A DNA stretch of 64,000 nucleotides from Candidatus Kapaibacterium sp. (lineage in GTDB: Bacteria > Bacteroidota > Ignavibacteria > Kapaibacteriales > NICIL-2), in contig BPHK01000001.1 of NCBI GenBank assembly GCA_026003495.1, positions 1,314,579 through 1,378,578 on the forward strand, in the 5' to 3' direction. A model generated the notes under the pieces. That model did no database searches. It was not told where the DNA came from and saw only the letters and a program-made list of their open reading frames with translations. Positions within the stretch are counted from its first letter, which is position 1. Each line of letters starts with the position of its first letter. Positions 1-8,726 of this stretch are shown piece by piece. Both the position numbers and the translations under genes were made by a program.

Positions 1-2
1 AC

Positions 3-845
3 AGCTTCGGTATGGCGGTGAGTATCTTCCCGAGCATTCTCGGCAGACTCGGTACAACCGCACTTGCACTCAACAGCTACATTGACCCATTCCGAGCCTC
101 GACCACCGCTGCCGACGAAGAAAACCGACGCGAAATCTCTGGCATCATGCGCTCGCTCGGCTACGAAATCGGCTTCAAAATTGACCCCGGTGCCGAGCGA
201 ATCGCGTTGGTAGATGAGCGCGGCTACTGGTTCTCTTCCATGCGGCTGCTGACGATCATCACCAAGCTGTTCCTCGAGAGTAACCGTGAGCATTTGCCAT
301 TCGCCATCGCCGTTCCAGTCGAAGCGACAAGTGAAGTGGACATCATCGCTGCCGAATATGGTGCCGAAGTCATCCGCACGAAAAATTCGCACACTGCCAT
401 GATGGAAGCAACACGCGATGAGCGGATCCGATTTGTTGGCGGGACGCGTGGCGGGTTCATCTTCCCTGAGTACAGTGTCGCCACAGATGGACTCTACACG
501 ATTGGGAAGGTCCTCGAAATGATCGCACGCACGGGATTCTCGCTTGCCGAACTCGACAGTCTGCTTCCCAAACGGCACCAATCACGCATGAGCGTGCACT
601 GCCCGTGGGATAAAAAGGGCACCGTTATGCGGCATGCGATCGAATGGAGTAGTGCGTACGATCGACAGCTTATTGACGGCGTCAAGGTATTCCTGCCCGA
701 TGGCAGAAGCGTACTGCTTGTGCCATCGAGGGAGCACGCTGCGTTCTCGATCGTCGCTGAAGCAGATCGCCCGGACGATGCCGAACATCTTGCCGAGGAT
801 GTAGCGGCACTGGTCGCGCAGTGGGGAAGTACTGCACAGAGCTAA
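3..845 (+). CDS. Phosphohexomutase-like C-terminal part of a probable GDP-mannose pyrophosphorylase/phosphomannomutase fusion (5' end outside window)
   Basis: The frame is already open at the left edge (Ser-Phe-Gly precede the first Met at 12), so the N-terminal part is missing. About 280 residues resemble the later domains of alpha-D-phosphohexomutases, which interconvert hexose 1- and 6-phosphates. Where a true mutase carries the metal loop DGDxDR, this protein reads IDPGAERIALVDERG, so the metal aspartates are absent. The segment CPWDKKGTVMR and the following LIDGVKVFLPDG stretch are typical, as I recall, of the mutase-like tail of fused mannose-1-phosphate guanylyltransferases. Sugar-nucleotide supply for surface glycans is the likely role. 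A plain phosphoglucosamine or phosphomannomutase is less likely because of the altered metal loop. The stop is TAA at 843-845. Confidence 0.6.
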   Translation, partial: SFGMAVSIFPSILGRLGTTALALNSYIDPFRASTTAADEENRREISGIMRSLGYEIGFKIDPGAERIALVDERGYWFSSMRLLTIITKLFLESNREHLPFAIAVPVEATSEVDIIAAEYGAEVIRTKNSHTAMMEATRDERIRFVGGTRGGFIFPEYSVATDGLYTIGKVLEMIARTGFSLAELDSLLPKRHQSRMSVHCPWDKKGTVMRHAIEWSSAYDRQLIDGVKVFLPDGRSVLLVPSREHAAFSIVAEADRPDDAEHLAEDVAALVAQWGSTAQS

Positions 846-866
846 TCACTGCTTGAGAATAGGCGC

Positions 867-874
867 TAATTTTG
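867..874 (+). promoter_or_regulatory. Candidate -7 promoter box TAATTTTG upstream of ptsN
   Basis: TAATTTTG matches the Bacteroidota sigma-factor -7 consensus TAnnTTTG exactly and lies in the 124-base gap before ptsN. No clear TTG -33 box stands at the usual distance. Transcription would start near 880, giving a leader of about 90 bases. Confidence 0.35.
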
Positions 875-893
875 CACCTTCGAAACTGCCCTG

Positions 894-913
894 ATTAGGC
901 TGCGCGTCCTAAT
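894..913 (+). promoter_or_regulatory. Inverted repeat in the ptsN leader
   Basis: ATTAGG at 894-899 and its complement CCTAAT at 908-913 are separated by eight bases. It could be a short hairpin or an operator half-site pair between the candidate promoter at 867 and the ptsN start at 970. There is no T tract, so it is not a terminator. A six-base arm is weak evidence. Confidence 0.2.
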
Positions 914-969
914 GCTCTATAGCAGCCAATGCCCTGCACGATGCCTAAACACAATCGGAAGCTAGTCCC

Positions 970-1452
970 ATGAAGATCGCCGATGTTCTCTCGCCTGCAA
1001 AGATTCGGCTCCGCATTCCGGTCTCCAGCAAGCGGGAGCTCCTGGACCGACTCCTTGCAATCGTTGATGCGGAAGGTGATCTACTCGACTCCGAACGCGC
1101 ACGCCAGGCAGTCTTCGAGCGGGAGGAACGCCTCTCGACGGGCATTGGATACGGCATTGCGATTCCGCATGCAAAAACAGATGCTGTCGCTCACGCAACT
1201 GCAGCGCTTGTTACCTGCGCTCAACCTGTCGAGTACGATTCGCTCGACGGCAAACCCGTTGACATCGCGATCTTGATCCTGGGACGCTCCGGTGATGTGC
1301 GAACGCATCTTCAACTGCTCGGAAAAATTTCTCGCCTGGTCAGCTCAGAGCACTCCCGCGAGCAATTTCGACGCACACTGCTCCAAGCACAGACGCCAAA
1401 CGCCGTTTACGAATACTTCCAGCAATTGCCCGACACCAACAATGCCGACTAA
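970..1452 (+). CDS. ptsN: PTS EIIA domain protein, PtsN/EIIA-fructose type
   Basis: This 160-residue protein is a single PTS EIIA type-2 domain, the usual length for PtsN (EIIA-Ntr) or a free fructose-type EIIA. The phosphoacceptor histidine is visible as His67 in GIAIPHAK, and the LSTGIGYG segment before it is the family signature. No EIIB or EIIC is encoded next to it, so a regulatory rather than sugar-transporting role is likely; HPr and EI are not in the window. ATG at 970 follows a gap with a candidate promoter at 867. The 3' end overlaps the start of hisS by 11 bases, indicating co-transcription and translational coupling. Confidence 0.85.
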   Translation: MKIADVLSPAKIRLRIPVSSKRELLDRLLAIVDAEGDLLDSERARQAVFEREERLSTGIGYGIAIPHAKTDAVAHATAALVTCAQPVEYDSLDGKPVDIAILILGRSGDVRTHLQLLGKISRLVSSEHSREQFRRTLLQAQTPNAVYEYFQQLPDTNNAD

Positions 1453-2728
1453 CGAACGCATCCAAACGGTTCGAGGCACAAAAGACATCTTGCCAAGTGA
1501 AATCGAGCGCTGGCACCACATCGAGTCCGTCATTCAGCAGTGGATGGAGCGCTACGGCTACTCGGAGATTCGCACACCGATCATCGAGTCAGCAGAACTT
1601 TTCTATCGCGGCGTCGGAGAAGCCACCGATGCAGTGGGAAAGGAGATGTACGTTTTTCCCGATCGAGGCGGTGAACTCCTGGCGCTTCGTCCTGAACTAA
1701 CCGCGCCGGTCGCACGCGCGGTGCAGCAGCATGGTCTGGCAGTGCACGCTCCACTTCTGCGGCTGTGGTACTATGGCCCATGCTTTCGGTACGAACGCCC
1801 ACAGAAAGGGCGCCAGCGACAATTTCACCAAGTTGGTGCAGAGTGCTTGGGCGCAACAGCACCAGATGCAGATGTAGAAATCATCAGCCTTGCGTGGGAT
1901 ATTCTGACCTCGCTGGCAGATCGAACGTCCCTGCAGCTTGTCCTCAACACGCTCGGCACCGCCGAAGAGCAACAGCGCTACCGCGCGCTCTTTGTCGAGT
2001 ATCTCGAGCGCTATCGCAACGAACTCAGCCCAGTCTCCCGCGAGCGTCTCCAATCCAATCCACTCCGCATCCTCGATTCAAAAGACAGCGGCGACCGGCA
2101 ACTGCTTGCGAACGCTCCGAAAATTGATCAAGTGCTCGGTCCCGCAAGTCGAGCGCACTACGACATCGTCCGCATGTTGCTTGCCGACGCTGGTATTCCA
2201 TACGCTGAAGATCCGTACCTTGTGCGCGGTCTCGATTACTACACCCACACCGTCTTCGAGTTTCGATCCACTCGACTCGGTGCACAAGATGCTGTTGGCG
2301 GTGGTGGCCGCTACGATAATCTCGTTGCCCAGGTCGGCGGCGATCCGATGCCGGGCGTAGGATTCGGGATTGGCATCGAGCGGCTGCTCCTTGCAATGGA
2401 CGTTCCCACCTCCAGTGAACAGCCATGGAATCTTGTCGTGTTCATTGCTGCGCCGTCTTCCACGCGATTGTGGGTGCAACGCATTGCGCAGTGGGTTCGT
2501 CATACGTGCGGCATTGCATGCGTGACAGACTTGCAGTTCCGGTCATTGAAGGCACAACTTCGCACAGCACACCGTCAGCGGTACAGTCTCTGCGTCATCC
2601 TTGATGAGCCGATAGTATCCGAGGGTCGCTGTATCGTCAAGGACATGCGGAGCGGCGAACAATCAGAGGTTCCACTCGATCAAGCTACGATCTGCGAACA
2701 TATTCGCGCGCTGCTTGCTACCGCGTAA
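1442..2728 (+). CDS. hisS: Histidyl-tRNA synthetase
   Basis: A 428-residue class II aminoacyl-tRNA synthetase that charges tRNA-His. Motif 2 is in CFRYERPQKGRQRQFHQVGA, the histidine-specific loop reads LVRGLDYYTHTVFEF, the glycine loop is GGGGRYDNL, and motif 3 is GVGFGIGIERLLLAM. The C-terminal 90 residues form the anticodon-binding domain. The frame stays open upstream, but ATG 1442 (MPTNERIQTVRGTKDILPSE) starts exactly at the conserved family N-terminus and overlaps the end of ptsN by 11 bases. It has the normal length, and all core motifs are intact. Confidence 0.95.
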   Translation: MPTNERIQTVRGTKDILPSEIERWHHIESVIQQWMERYGYSEIRTPIIESAELFYRGVGEATDAVGKEMYVFPDRGGELLALRPELTAPVARAVQQHGLAVHAPLLRLWYYGPCFRYERPQKGRQRQFHQVGAECLGATAPDADVEIISLAWDILTSLADRTSLQLVLNTLGTAEEQQRYRALFVEYLERYRNELSPVSRERLQSNPLRILDSKDSGDRQLLANAPKIDQVLGPASRAHYDIVRMLLADAGIPYAEDPYLVRGLDYYTHTVFEFRSTRLGAQDAVGGGGRYDNLVAQVGGDPMPGVGFGIGIERLLLAMDVPTSSEQPWNLVVFIAAPSSTRLWVQRIAQWVRHTCGIACVTDLQFRSLKAQLRTAHRQRYSLCVILDEPIVSEGRCIVKDMRSGEQSEVPLDQATICEHIRALLATA

Positions 2729-2736
2729 ACTCGACG

Positions 2737-3159
2737 ATGACGTATGGTGTAAGTTTCGTTGAAATCACTGCAATGGAACGAGCTACGCAGTTTCGCTTGA
2801 CGCTTCGCTTGCTTGAGTACACGCCAAGTCGCAGTGAGCGATACCATTTCCGGGTGCATCTGGAGACGGTTGAGCAATTCGCTGCCTTGCCGTATGCACT
2901 TGTTGTCGAGCACAGCGCCTCAGGGAACATGCATACCTTCCACATCCGCGGGATTACGCTGAGCGACACATTCGGCGCACACGTCGGCAATGCTGCCTAT
3001 GTCGAAGATATCTCGATCAAGCGCGATGGGGAAGTGCGCATCATCGTAACGCGTGCAAGCCAAATGCAGGCTGTGCCGCTTGTGCTCGAGCATGGGAACG
3101 TTCGCCTGGCTGAGGAGGGAACCGGTGGTTTTGTTGAAGTTCGCCTCTTACACGAGTGA
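2737..3159 (+). CDS. Hypothetical protein between hisS and a histidine kinase
   Basis: I do not recognise this 140-residue protein. It begins eight bases after hisS and its stop overlaps the GTG start of the kinase gene (GTGA), so it is almost certainly translated as part of the operon. There is no signal peptide, membrane segment or cysteine-rich motif. Alternating polar and hydrophobic stretches (VRIIVTRASQ, GFVEVRLLHE, MHTFHIRGITL) suggest a mostly beta fold. An internal ATG at 2773 (MERATQF) is an alternative start. Coupling to the kinase hints at a role in the same signalling or envelope process, but no function can be assigned. Confidence 0.6.
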   Translation: MTYGVSFVEITAMERATQFRLTLRLLEYTPSRSERYHFRVHLETVEQFAALPYALVVEHSASGNMHTFHIRGITLSDTFGAHVGNAAYVEDISIKRDGEVRIIVTRASQMQAVPLVLEHGNVRLAEEGTGGFVEVRLLHE

Positions 3160-4448
3160 AGCGCGCCGAAAGACCTCGAGCAATTACTCCACCGCAGCGT
3201 TGGGTACTGACATTTGGCTTTAGTATCGTTGCTACTGCAATCGTTGTTGGCAGCCTGATTTACACTCAGCAGCTTGTCCGATCACTGGTGCTCCGCGAAC
3301 AGCGGCTTGTGCGCTTCTATGCCGACATTCTCCAAAGCTTCGCATCAGCGAATTCGACTCCCATCGAAAGCCTGTTTCTGCTCGACCGTGTGACACCGAC
3401 GATTGATTTTCCGTGTATTATCACCGACTCGATGGGGATGCCGCTGGAACCGTACGAACAGTTTACGCTCAACATTGCACTTGACAGACTCGGCAGCCAC
3501 GATAAGCAACGCACGGAGCTCCACAAAATGATCGCCGAGATGGCTGCAGAATATCCGCCGATTGAAGTCCGCGATCCAGGTGGCAAGGTGGTCAACTACA
3601 TCTACTTCACTAATTCGTGGGTCGTCAAGCGGCTGCGCGTTCTGCCTTACGTCGAGTTCGCACTCGTCGCACTCTTCATCGCTGCTGGCTACGGCGCGTT
3701 GATGATGCAGCGCCGCCGCGATGAATCGCTCATCTGGGTCGGCATGGCCAAAGAAACTGCCCACCAACTCGGCACGCCAATATCGAGTCTGTTCGGTTGG
3801 CTGGAGTTACTCGGCGAGCACCTCGCCAGTGACACGCAAAACACTGCACAGCTGGAGACAACACTCGGCGAGTTGCGGCGGGACGTCGAACGTCTCCGCG
3901 GCATTGCAGAACGCTTCAGCGCGATTGGTTCTGCTCCGCGACTTTCCCGTGCGGACATCTCGACGATCATCGAAAATGCACAGGCATACATGCGCCCACG
4001 GCTCCCTCGACACGGACGCACACTCACGATCGAGTGGGAAAGGCCCAAGCAGTGCTGCTTTGTGATGGCCAACGAGGAGCTACTCGCTTGGGTCTTCGAA
4101 AACCTCATCAAGAACGCAGCGGAAGCAATCGAGCAACAGCAGGGCAGGATCACCATTACCGCAACGGAAATTGCCCGGGGGAAACGGCACTTCGCCCGCG
4201 TTACGGTCACCGACACGGGCAAAGGCATGAGTCCAATGGTTCGCCGCTCTGCATTTTCTGCTGGATTTACTACGAAGGAACGTGGGTGGGGGTTGGGGCT
4301 TGCACTCGCTAAACGTATTGTCGAGCAGTACCATCGCGGACGAATCTTCATCGTGCACACTGAGCCAGGACGTGGTACGACGGTTGCCGTCGAACTTCCG
4401 TGCGCGGATTCCTCCCGTGCTACGGAGGTCGTGGGACAAACGGCATAG
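3156..4448 (+). CDS. Membrane sensor histidine kinase (orphan)
   Basis: This 430-residue sensor kinase has one transmembrane helix near residues 17-36 and a second near 166-184, enclosing a roughly 130-residue extracytoplasmic sensor domain. The cytoplasmic half has a DHp helix with His203 in MAKETAHQLGTPISSL. It is followed by an HATPase domain with N-box NLIKNAAEAI, G1 box DTGKGMS and G2 box GWGLGLALAKRIVEQYH. No response regulator is encoded nearby, so its partner lies elsewhere. Translation starts at GTG 3156, overlapping the stop of the preceding hypothetical gene. The downstream neighbour is kdsA, so an envelope-stress role is possible but unproven. Confidence 0.88.
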   Translation: MKRAERPRAITPPQRWVLTFGFSIVATAIVVGSLIYTQQLVRSLVLREQRLVRFYADILQSFASANSTPIESLFLLDRVTPTIDFPCIITDSMGMPLEPYEQFTLNIALDRLGSHDKQRTELHKMIAEMAAEYPPIEVRDPGGKVVNYIYFTNSWVVKRLRVLPYVEFALVALFIAAGYGALMMQRRRDESLIWVGMAKETAHQLGTPISSLFGWLELLGEHLASDTQNTAQLETTLGELRRDVERLRGIAERFSAIGSAPRLSRADISTIIENAQAYMRPRLPRHGRTLTIEWERPKQCCFVMANEELLAWVFENLIKNAAEAIEQQQGRITITATEIARGKRHFARVTVTDTGKGMSPMVRRSAFSAGFTTKERGWGLGLALAKRIVEQYHRGRIFIVHTEPGRGTTVAVELPCADSSRATEVVGQTA

Positions 4449-4492
4449 TATTTTGCAATGCTCCTGGTCATCAACAGTCCGCGACACTACCG

Positions 4493-5314
4493 ATGCACCG
4501 ATTGCTCCTGATTGCCGGGCCGTGCGTTGTCGAAAGCCGTTCGGTGACATTCACCGTTGCGGAGCATCTTGCCTACCTTGCTGAGCGTTTCGATATCGAG
4601 CTGATCTTCAAAGCATCCTACCGCAAAGCCAACCGCACGAGCATTCGCTCATTTGTCGGAATTGACAAACCACAAGCGCTCGCAATCCTGGCCGAAGTTC
4701 GGGAGCAGTTCAACCTTCCCGTTCTGACCGACATTCACGAAACCCGGGAAGCAGCCGAAGTGGCAGCCTACGTTGATGCACTGCAAATTCCGGCCTTTCT
4801 CTGCCGCCAGACGGAGTTACTGCTCGCCGCTGGGCAAACAGGCAAGCTCGTCAACATCAAGAAAGGGCAATTTGCAGCACCTGAGGATATGACAAAGGCT
4901 GTCGAGAAAGTCCGCTCGACAGGCAACGATCGCGTTCTCGTCACAGAGCGAGGTACGACGTTTGGCTACCACGACTTGGTGGTGGATATGCGTTCGCTGG
5001 TACGGATGCGTTCAAGCGGTGCGCGTGTGATCTACGACGCGACGCACTCGCTCCAACAGCCAAGCCTTGGCGAGACTTCTGGTGGACTTCGGTCGCTCGT
5101 TCCACACTTGGCGCGTGCAGCCGTTGCAGTCGGTGTTGATGGCGTCTTCTTCGAGACTCACCCAGATCCAGCCAACGCACCGAGCGATGCAGCAACACAA
5201 CTTCCGCTTTCCTATGCCGAACGCTTCATCGAGCAAGTGCTTGAAATTGACGCGCTGATTCGCTCGCGGGGCTGGAACGAAGACAACGTTGACGACCAGA
5301 CTACGCAGCGATGA
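4493..5314 (+). CDS. kdsA: 3-deoxy-8-phosphooctulonate (KDO 8-phosphate) synthase
   Basis: Condenses arabinose 5-phosphate with phosphoenolpyruvate to KDO 8-phosphate, the first committed step to the KDO sugar of LPS. The 273 residues carry the family blocks LIAGPCVVES at the N-terminus, FKASYRKANRTS, LTDIHE, IPAFLCRQTELL, VNIKKGQF and FFETHPDP. ATG 4493 is chosen because the conserved GPCVVES block begins within ten residues; the frame extends upstream without homology. The normal KdsA length is about 280 residues. Its stop overlaps lptC by four bases (ATGA), linking KDO synthesis to LPS export. The presence of kdsA shows an LPS-bearing outer membrane. Confidence 0.95.
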   Translation: MHRLLLIAGPCVVESRSVTFTVAEHLAYLAERFDIELIFKASYRKANRTSIRSFVGIDKPQALAILAEVREQFNLPVLTDIHETREAAEVAAYVDALQIPAFLCRQTELLLAAGQTGKLVNIKKGQFAAPEDMTKAVEKVRSTGNDRVLVTERGTTFGYHDLVVDMRSLVRMRSSGARVIYDATHSLQQPSLGETSGGLRSLVPHLARAAVAVGVDGVFFETHPDPANAPSDAATQLPLSYAERFIEQVLEIDALIRSRGWNEDNVDDQTTQR

Positions 5315-5856
5315 ACCGATCGGCGCTCATGCAGTGGATACTGGCAGCATCGCTCTTGCTCGGTGGCAGTGGCTGCACTGACCAGGTACAGCCGGGGCGG
5401 GATCCGCTCCCCTATGAAGCACTCCCAAGCAACACACTCTTTGGCACGGAGATAACCTTTCACGATTCACTTGCGCTCAAAGCTCGCGTTCGCGCAGGGA
5501 GAGTGCAGTGGTATCCATCCCAGCAGCAAACGTTACTCGATAGCGGCGTGTACGTCGAGTTTTTCTCGCCTGGGGGCACCCGTGCGGCGCGCCTGTGGTG
5601 CGATAGCGCGCGTGTGGACAATGCATCGAGCGATATGTGGGCATTCGGCAGTGTTCGCGTGGAGTCCGATAGTACTGGTGCTCAGCTGACAACAACGTGG
5701 CTCCAGTGGGATAACCGCAGCCGCAAGCTTCGCACTAATGCGTTTGTTCGCATCGAGCGACCCGGCGAACTCGTCGAAGGTGGCCAAGGATTTGAATCCG
5801 ATGAGTACCTCAAGCACTACACGATCTTTCGCGTTCGGGGCACCGTCACTCCATAG
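5311..5856 (+). CDS. lptC: LptC-like LPS export lipoprotein
   Basis: A 181-residue protein with a lipoprotein signal peptide ending in the lipobox LLGGSGC (Cys near residue 22). The body resembles the LptC/DUF1239 beta-jellyroll that passes LPS across the periplasm, with repeating strands such as TLFGTEITFHDS, SGVYVEFFSPGGT and VRVESDSTGAQ. E. coli LptC has an N-terminal helix rather than a lipid anchor, whereas lipidated forms occur in Bacteroidota-like bacteria. Linkage by a 4-base overlap to kdsA supports the assignment. The gap to tpiA (5857-5951) holds no clear terminator. Confidence 0.75.
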   Translation: MNRSALMQWILAASLLLGGSGCTDQVQPGRDPLPYEALPSNTLFGTEITFHDSLALKARVRAGRVQWYPSQQQTLLDSGVYVEFFSPGGTRAARLWCDSARVDNASSDMWAFGSVRVESDSTGAQLTTTWLQWDNRSRKLRTNAFVRIERPGELVEGGQGFESDEYLKHYTIFRVRGTVTP

Positions 5857-5951
5857 CAGAAGGTGCACGAATGCTTGCGTTGCGGCTGATCCATTCGGAA
5901 GCTTTTCGATAGACTCTGCATGGTTTGACAATCTTCAGGAATAGCCATCGC

Positions 5952-6704
5952 ATGACTACACCGATCGTTGTTGGCAATTGGAAAATGAACACCACAGCCG
6001 ACCAGGCACGGCAACTTGCAGAGCAAATCTGCTCACAGGTTACCGAACGTGCGCTCGACACACGCACAACAGTTGTGCTCTGCCCACCGTTTGTGAATCT
6101 TTCAGCAGTCGGGGAGGTGATCGAGGATCGTCCGATTGCACTCGGCGCACAGAATTGCTGGAGTGAACCCTATGGAGCATTCACAGGGGAAATCAGCGCA
6201 GCGATGCTTCGAGCAGTGGGATGTCGCTACGTGATTGTCGGGCATAGCGAGCGTCGCACAATCTTCCGTGAGGACGACCAGCTCATTGTCCGCAAACTCG
6301 AACGTGTGTGGGAAGAAAAGCTTGTTCCGATCCTCTGCATCGGCGAGACGCTCGCAGAACGACAACTGCACCAGACGTGGGATGTCCTCTCGCGGCAACT
6401 TGCGCTTGTCAGCGCGCATAGCAGCCGCACACGTGCCTGGATTTGCGCATACGAGCCTGTCTGGGCAATCGGGACAGGAATTGCCGCAACGGCGGAGGAA
6501 ATCGAGCAGGCGCATGCGTACCTTCGATCGTTTCTCGATGCGCACGGTTGTCACCATGTCCCGTTGCTCTACGGTGGCAGCGTCACTGAAGAAAATGCTG
6601 CCAGCATTGCCGCCATCGCGCATGTTGATGGTGTCTTAGTCGGTGGCGCATCGCTGGTGGCCGAGCGCTTTCTCCGAATCATCCAGGCGCAGGCGAATGC
6701 ATAA
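5952..6704 (+). CDS. tpiA: Triosephosphate isomerase
   Basis: Interconverts dihydroxyacetone phosphate and glyceraldehyde 3-phosphate. The 250-residue TIM barrel shows GNWKMN with the catalytic Lys near residue 11, GHSERR with the electrophilic His, YEPVWAIGTG with the catalytic Glu and mobile loop, and the phosphate-binding LYGGSV. ATG 5952 (MTTPIVVGNWKMN) fits the family N-terminus; an upstream in-frame start at 5925 adds nine non-conserved residues. The 3' end overlaps the pgsA start by eight bases, implying coupled translation. Confidence 0.96.
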   Translation: MTTPIVVGNWKMNTTADQARQLAEQICSQVTERALDTRTTVVLCPPFVNLSAVGEVIEDRPIALGAQNCWSEPYGAFTGEISAAMLRAVGCRYVIVGHSERRTIFREDDQLIVRKLERVWEEKLVPILCIGETLAERQLHQTWDVLSRQLALVSAHSSRTRAWICAYEPVWAIGTGIAATAEEIEQAHAYLRSFLDAHGCHHVPLLYGGSVTEENAASIAAIAHVDGVLVGGASLVAERFLRIIQAQANA

Positions 6705-7281
6705 CGGCAGCACTGTCAACATCTTCACGCTCGCCAACATCATCACAGCGCTCCGTATGCTCGTTGCGCCGGTGTTCTTTTTTCTGCTCATCCAAGCAGA
6801 CCAGTGGGCCTACAGTTGGGCGTTGCTGCTTTTCGTTGCAGCTGCGCTGACAGATTTCGTTGATGGCATCATGGCTCGCCGATTTGGAGAGATTTCATCG
6901 CTGGGGATGTTTCTCGATCCACTTGCCGATAAAATTCTGGTGCTCTCGGCGCTCTTTGGTTTTGTGTGGTTGGGTTTGATTCCCCTGTGGATGGTCATCA
7001 TCGTAGCGATACGTGATGCATACGCAACGGTGCTTCGAGTGTGGTCGTTTTCCGAAGGTAGAGCGCTCATTCCATCGCGCATCGCAAAATGGAAGACCTT
7101 CGCGCAAATGGGGTTTGTCAGTAGTGTGCTTGCGCTGCTGGTCGCAGCATCATCGGACAGCAGGGCAGTGTCGCGGCTTGCCAGAACCATCATCGAATCT
7201 GGTGCTCTCGCGTGGGCAATGGGTGGCGTTGTGCTGCTGACGATTGGGAGTTTGTTCGGGTACCTTTTGCGGCGTCAGTAG
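6697..7281 (+). CDS. pgsA: CDP-diacylglycerol-glycerol-3-phosphate 3-phosphatidyltransferase
   Basis: Membrane enzyme making phosphatidylglycerol phosphate from CDP-diacylglycerol. The 194-residue protein has the CDP-alcohol phosphotransferase motif DGx2ARx8Gx3Dx3D, read here as FVDGIMARRFGEISS followed by GMFLDPLADK, and about five hydrophobic helices. ATG 6697 lies just before the tpiA stop and gives the usual short N-terminus before LANIITALRM. The gene end overlaps the convergent tolC-like gene by seven bases, so no terminator separates the two strands here. PgsA is the best choice; other CDP-alcohol transferases such as phosphatidylserine synthase are less similar. Confidence 0.88.
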   Translation: MHNGSTVNIFTLANIITALRMLVAPVFFFLLIQADQWAYSWALLLFVAAALTDFVDGIMARRFGEISSLGMFLDPLADKILVLSALFGFVWLGLIPLWMVIIVAIRDAYATVLRVWSFSEGRALIPSRIAKWKTFAQMGFVSSVLALLVAASSDSRAVSRLARTIIESGALAWAMGGVVLLTIGSLFGYLLRRQ

Positions 7282-8726
7282 TCAGCAATTGCCCAACGGT
7301 AGAACGCTTGCGCAGTTGCGTGGGCTTGGAGCGCTTCGATTTCGCGTTCTTGCGCTTCAGCCAAGAGTCGCTCCCGCAGATTGAGCCGCAGCAAGTCGGA
7401 CTCGCCTCGCGCAAACAGTTGGCGCTCTGCTTCGACCATTCGTTCAGCAGCGATACGCTCTGCACGTGCGAGCACTGCTTGCTCGTAGGTTGCATTGACA
7501 GTTGCTGCACCGAGGAGAACGTCGCTCTCGATTCGGCGCTGAAGCTGCTCGATAGTAGTCTCCAGTTGTTCTAGCTGCGCGCGTATTTGCTGACGCTGCC
7601 CTTGCGGCCGGCGGTACAAGAGAGGAATTTCCACAGCAAGGCCAGCTTTCCAGTATGTTGGCTGTTGCGAAAGCGGAGGCGACCACGAAGGGGTATAGAG
7701 ATTGACCGAAGCGTTGATCAGCGGCTTGAACTGCTCGCCTGCCAAGCGCTGCTCGACGGCGAGCTGCTCGTATTCTGCTTGGAGCTTTTGCAGTTCTGGC
7801 CGCCGTTGCCGTGCACGGACTCGGTCGAATTCAAGTTGCAGTGGATCAATAAACACAAGCGCAGGGAAGGGCTCTGGTGCCATGCTCGCAAGGCGTTCAA
7901 GCCTTTCCCACCCGATCCCCCAAAGGTTGAGCCAAAGCGATACCGCGCTTCGTTCAAGATGATTTCGTGCTCTTGCGAGCAATGACCGTCTGCGCAGTAC
8001 TTCCTGAAGAATTTCGATCGAGTCAATTGGTGCGCGCTCCCCACGTTGGATTTCAGTGACAACCAGGCGATAGCGATCTCGTGCAACAACGTAGAGCTGT
8101 TCAGCGACGGCATAGCGTGCGCGGGCTGCTGCCCACGCGAAATAATCACTCAACGCCAGGTAGCTGACAAGGTTCCTCCGCTCACGGTATGCTGCATCAG
8201 CGCCTAGCAATGCTTGCTCTGCACGGAGAATCGCTGTTCGCGTTGGATCTATTTGCACGTTCCGCAACAGTGGAAGCACCAGCCCGATGCTTGGTTCACC
8301 AGCTTCTGTTGTAGCGTAATCTTGGTTGAAAAAATCAATCGAACGCCGGTAACCGATCGTAAGCTGCTGCCCCCAGTAGAGAGGAACGGTCAGGCCCGTG
8401 ACCAGATCGTTATTCTTTATGCCACTGCTGTACTGTTTTGCGCTCATTGCTCCAGTGATGCGTGGATCGAGCTGCCCCCACGCAGCCGTTTCCGCGCCAC
8501 GCGCACGCTCAACGCCGGCGGCTGCAATACGAATATCTGGGTGAGCACGTTGGACGAGGTTCAAGTATCGGACAACCAACAACGTATCCGCTTGCGTAGC
8601 CTGCTTCATGATCACACTTGTGTCGGCAGCATCGAGGATGCGGAAAGCATCCTCAAATTGAGCGTTGAGCCGACTTGACCAAGCGACAAAAACGAGCAGG
8701 ACCACTACGAGCATGCGTGTACTCAC
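7275..8726 (-). CDS. TolC-family outer-membrane efflux protein
   Basis: A 483-residue protein with a signal peptide (MLVVVLLVFVAWSSRLNAQ) and long heptad-rich helices typical of the TolC trimeric outer-membrane channel. Near the C-terminus is an AERIAAERMVEAERQLF helix leading to SDLLRLNLRERLL, as expected for the second outer-membrane-factor repeat. It is the third gene of an exporter operon: its GTG start (8726) overlaps the HlyD-type gene stop by four bases. An internal ATG at 8714 is an alternative start directly before the signal peptide. The product would form the outer-membrane exit for the ABC/HlyD pair. The substrate is unknown. Confidence 0.88.
   Translation of the reverse strand: MSTRMLVVVLLVFVAWSSRLNAQFEDAFRILDAADTSVIMKQATQADTLLVVRYLNLVQRAHPDIRIAAAGVERARGAETAAWGQLDPRITGAMSAKQYSSGIKNNDLVTGLTVPLYWGQQLTIGYRRSIDFFNQDYATTEAGEPSIGLVLPLLRNVQIDPTRTAILRAEQALLGADAAYRERRNLVSYLALSDYFAWAAARARYAVAEQLYVVARDRYRLVVTEIQRGERAPIDSIEILQEVLRRRSLLARARNHLERSAVSLWLNLWGIGWERLERLASMAPEPFPALVFIDPLQLEFDRVRARQRRPELQKLQAEYEQLAVEQRLAGEQFKPLINASVNLYTPSWSPPLSQQPTYWKAGLAVEIPLLYRRPQGQRQQIRAQLEQLETTIEQLQRRIESDVLLGAATVNATYEQAVLARAERIAAERMVEAERQLFARGESDLLRLNLRERLLAEAQEREIEALQAHATAQAFYRWAIADY

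Noticed and set aside
3689-4474. 261-codon minus-strand frame in the histidine kinase gene
   Set aside because: It is antisense to clear kinase motifs, with Ser/Arg-rich composition.
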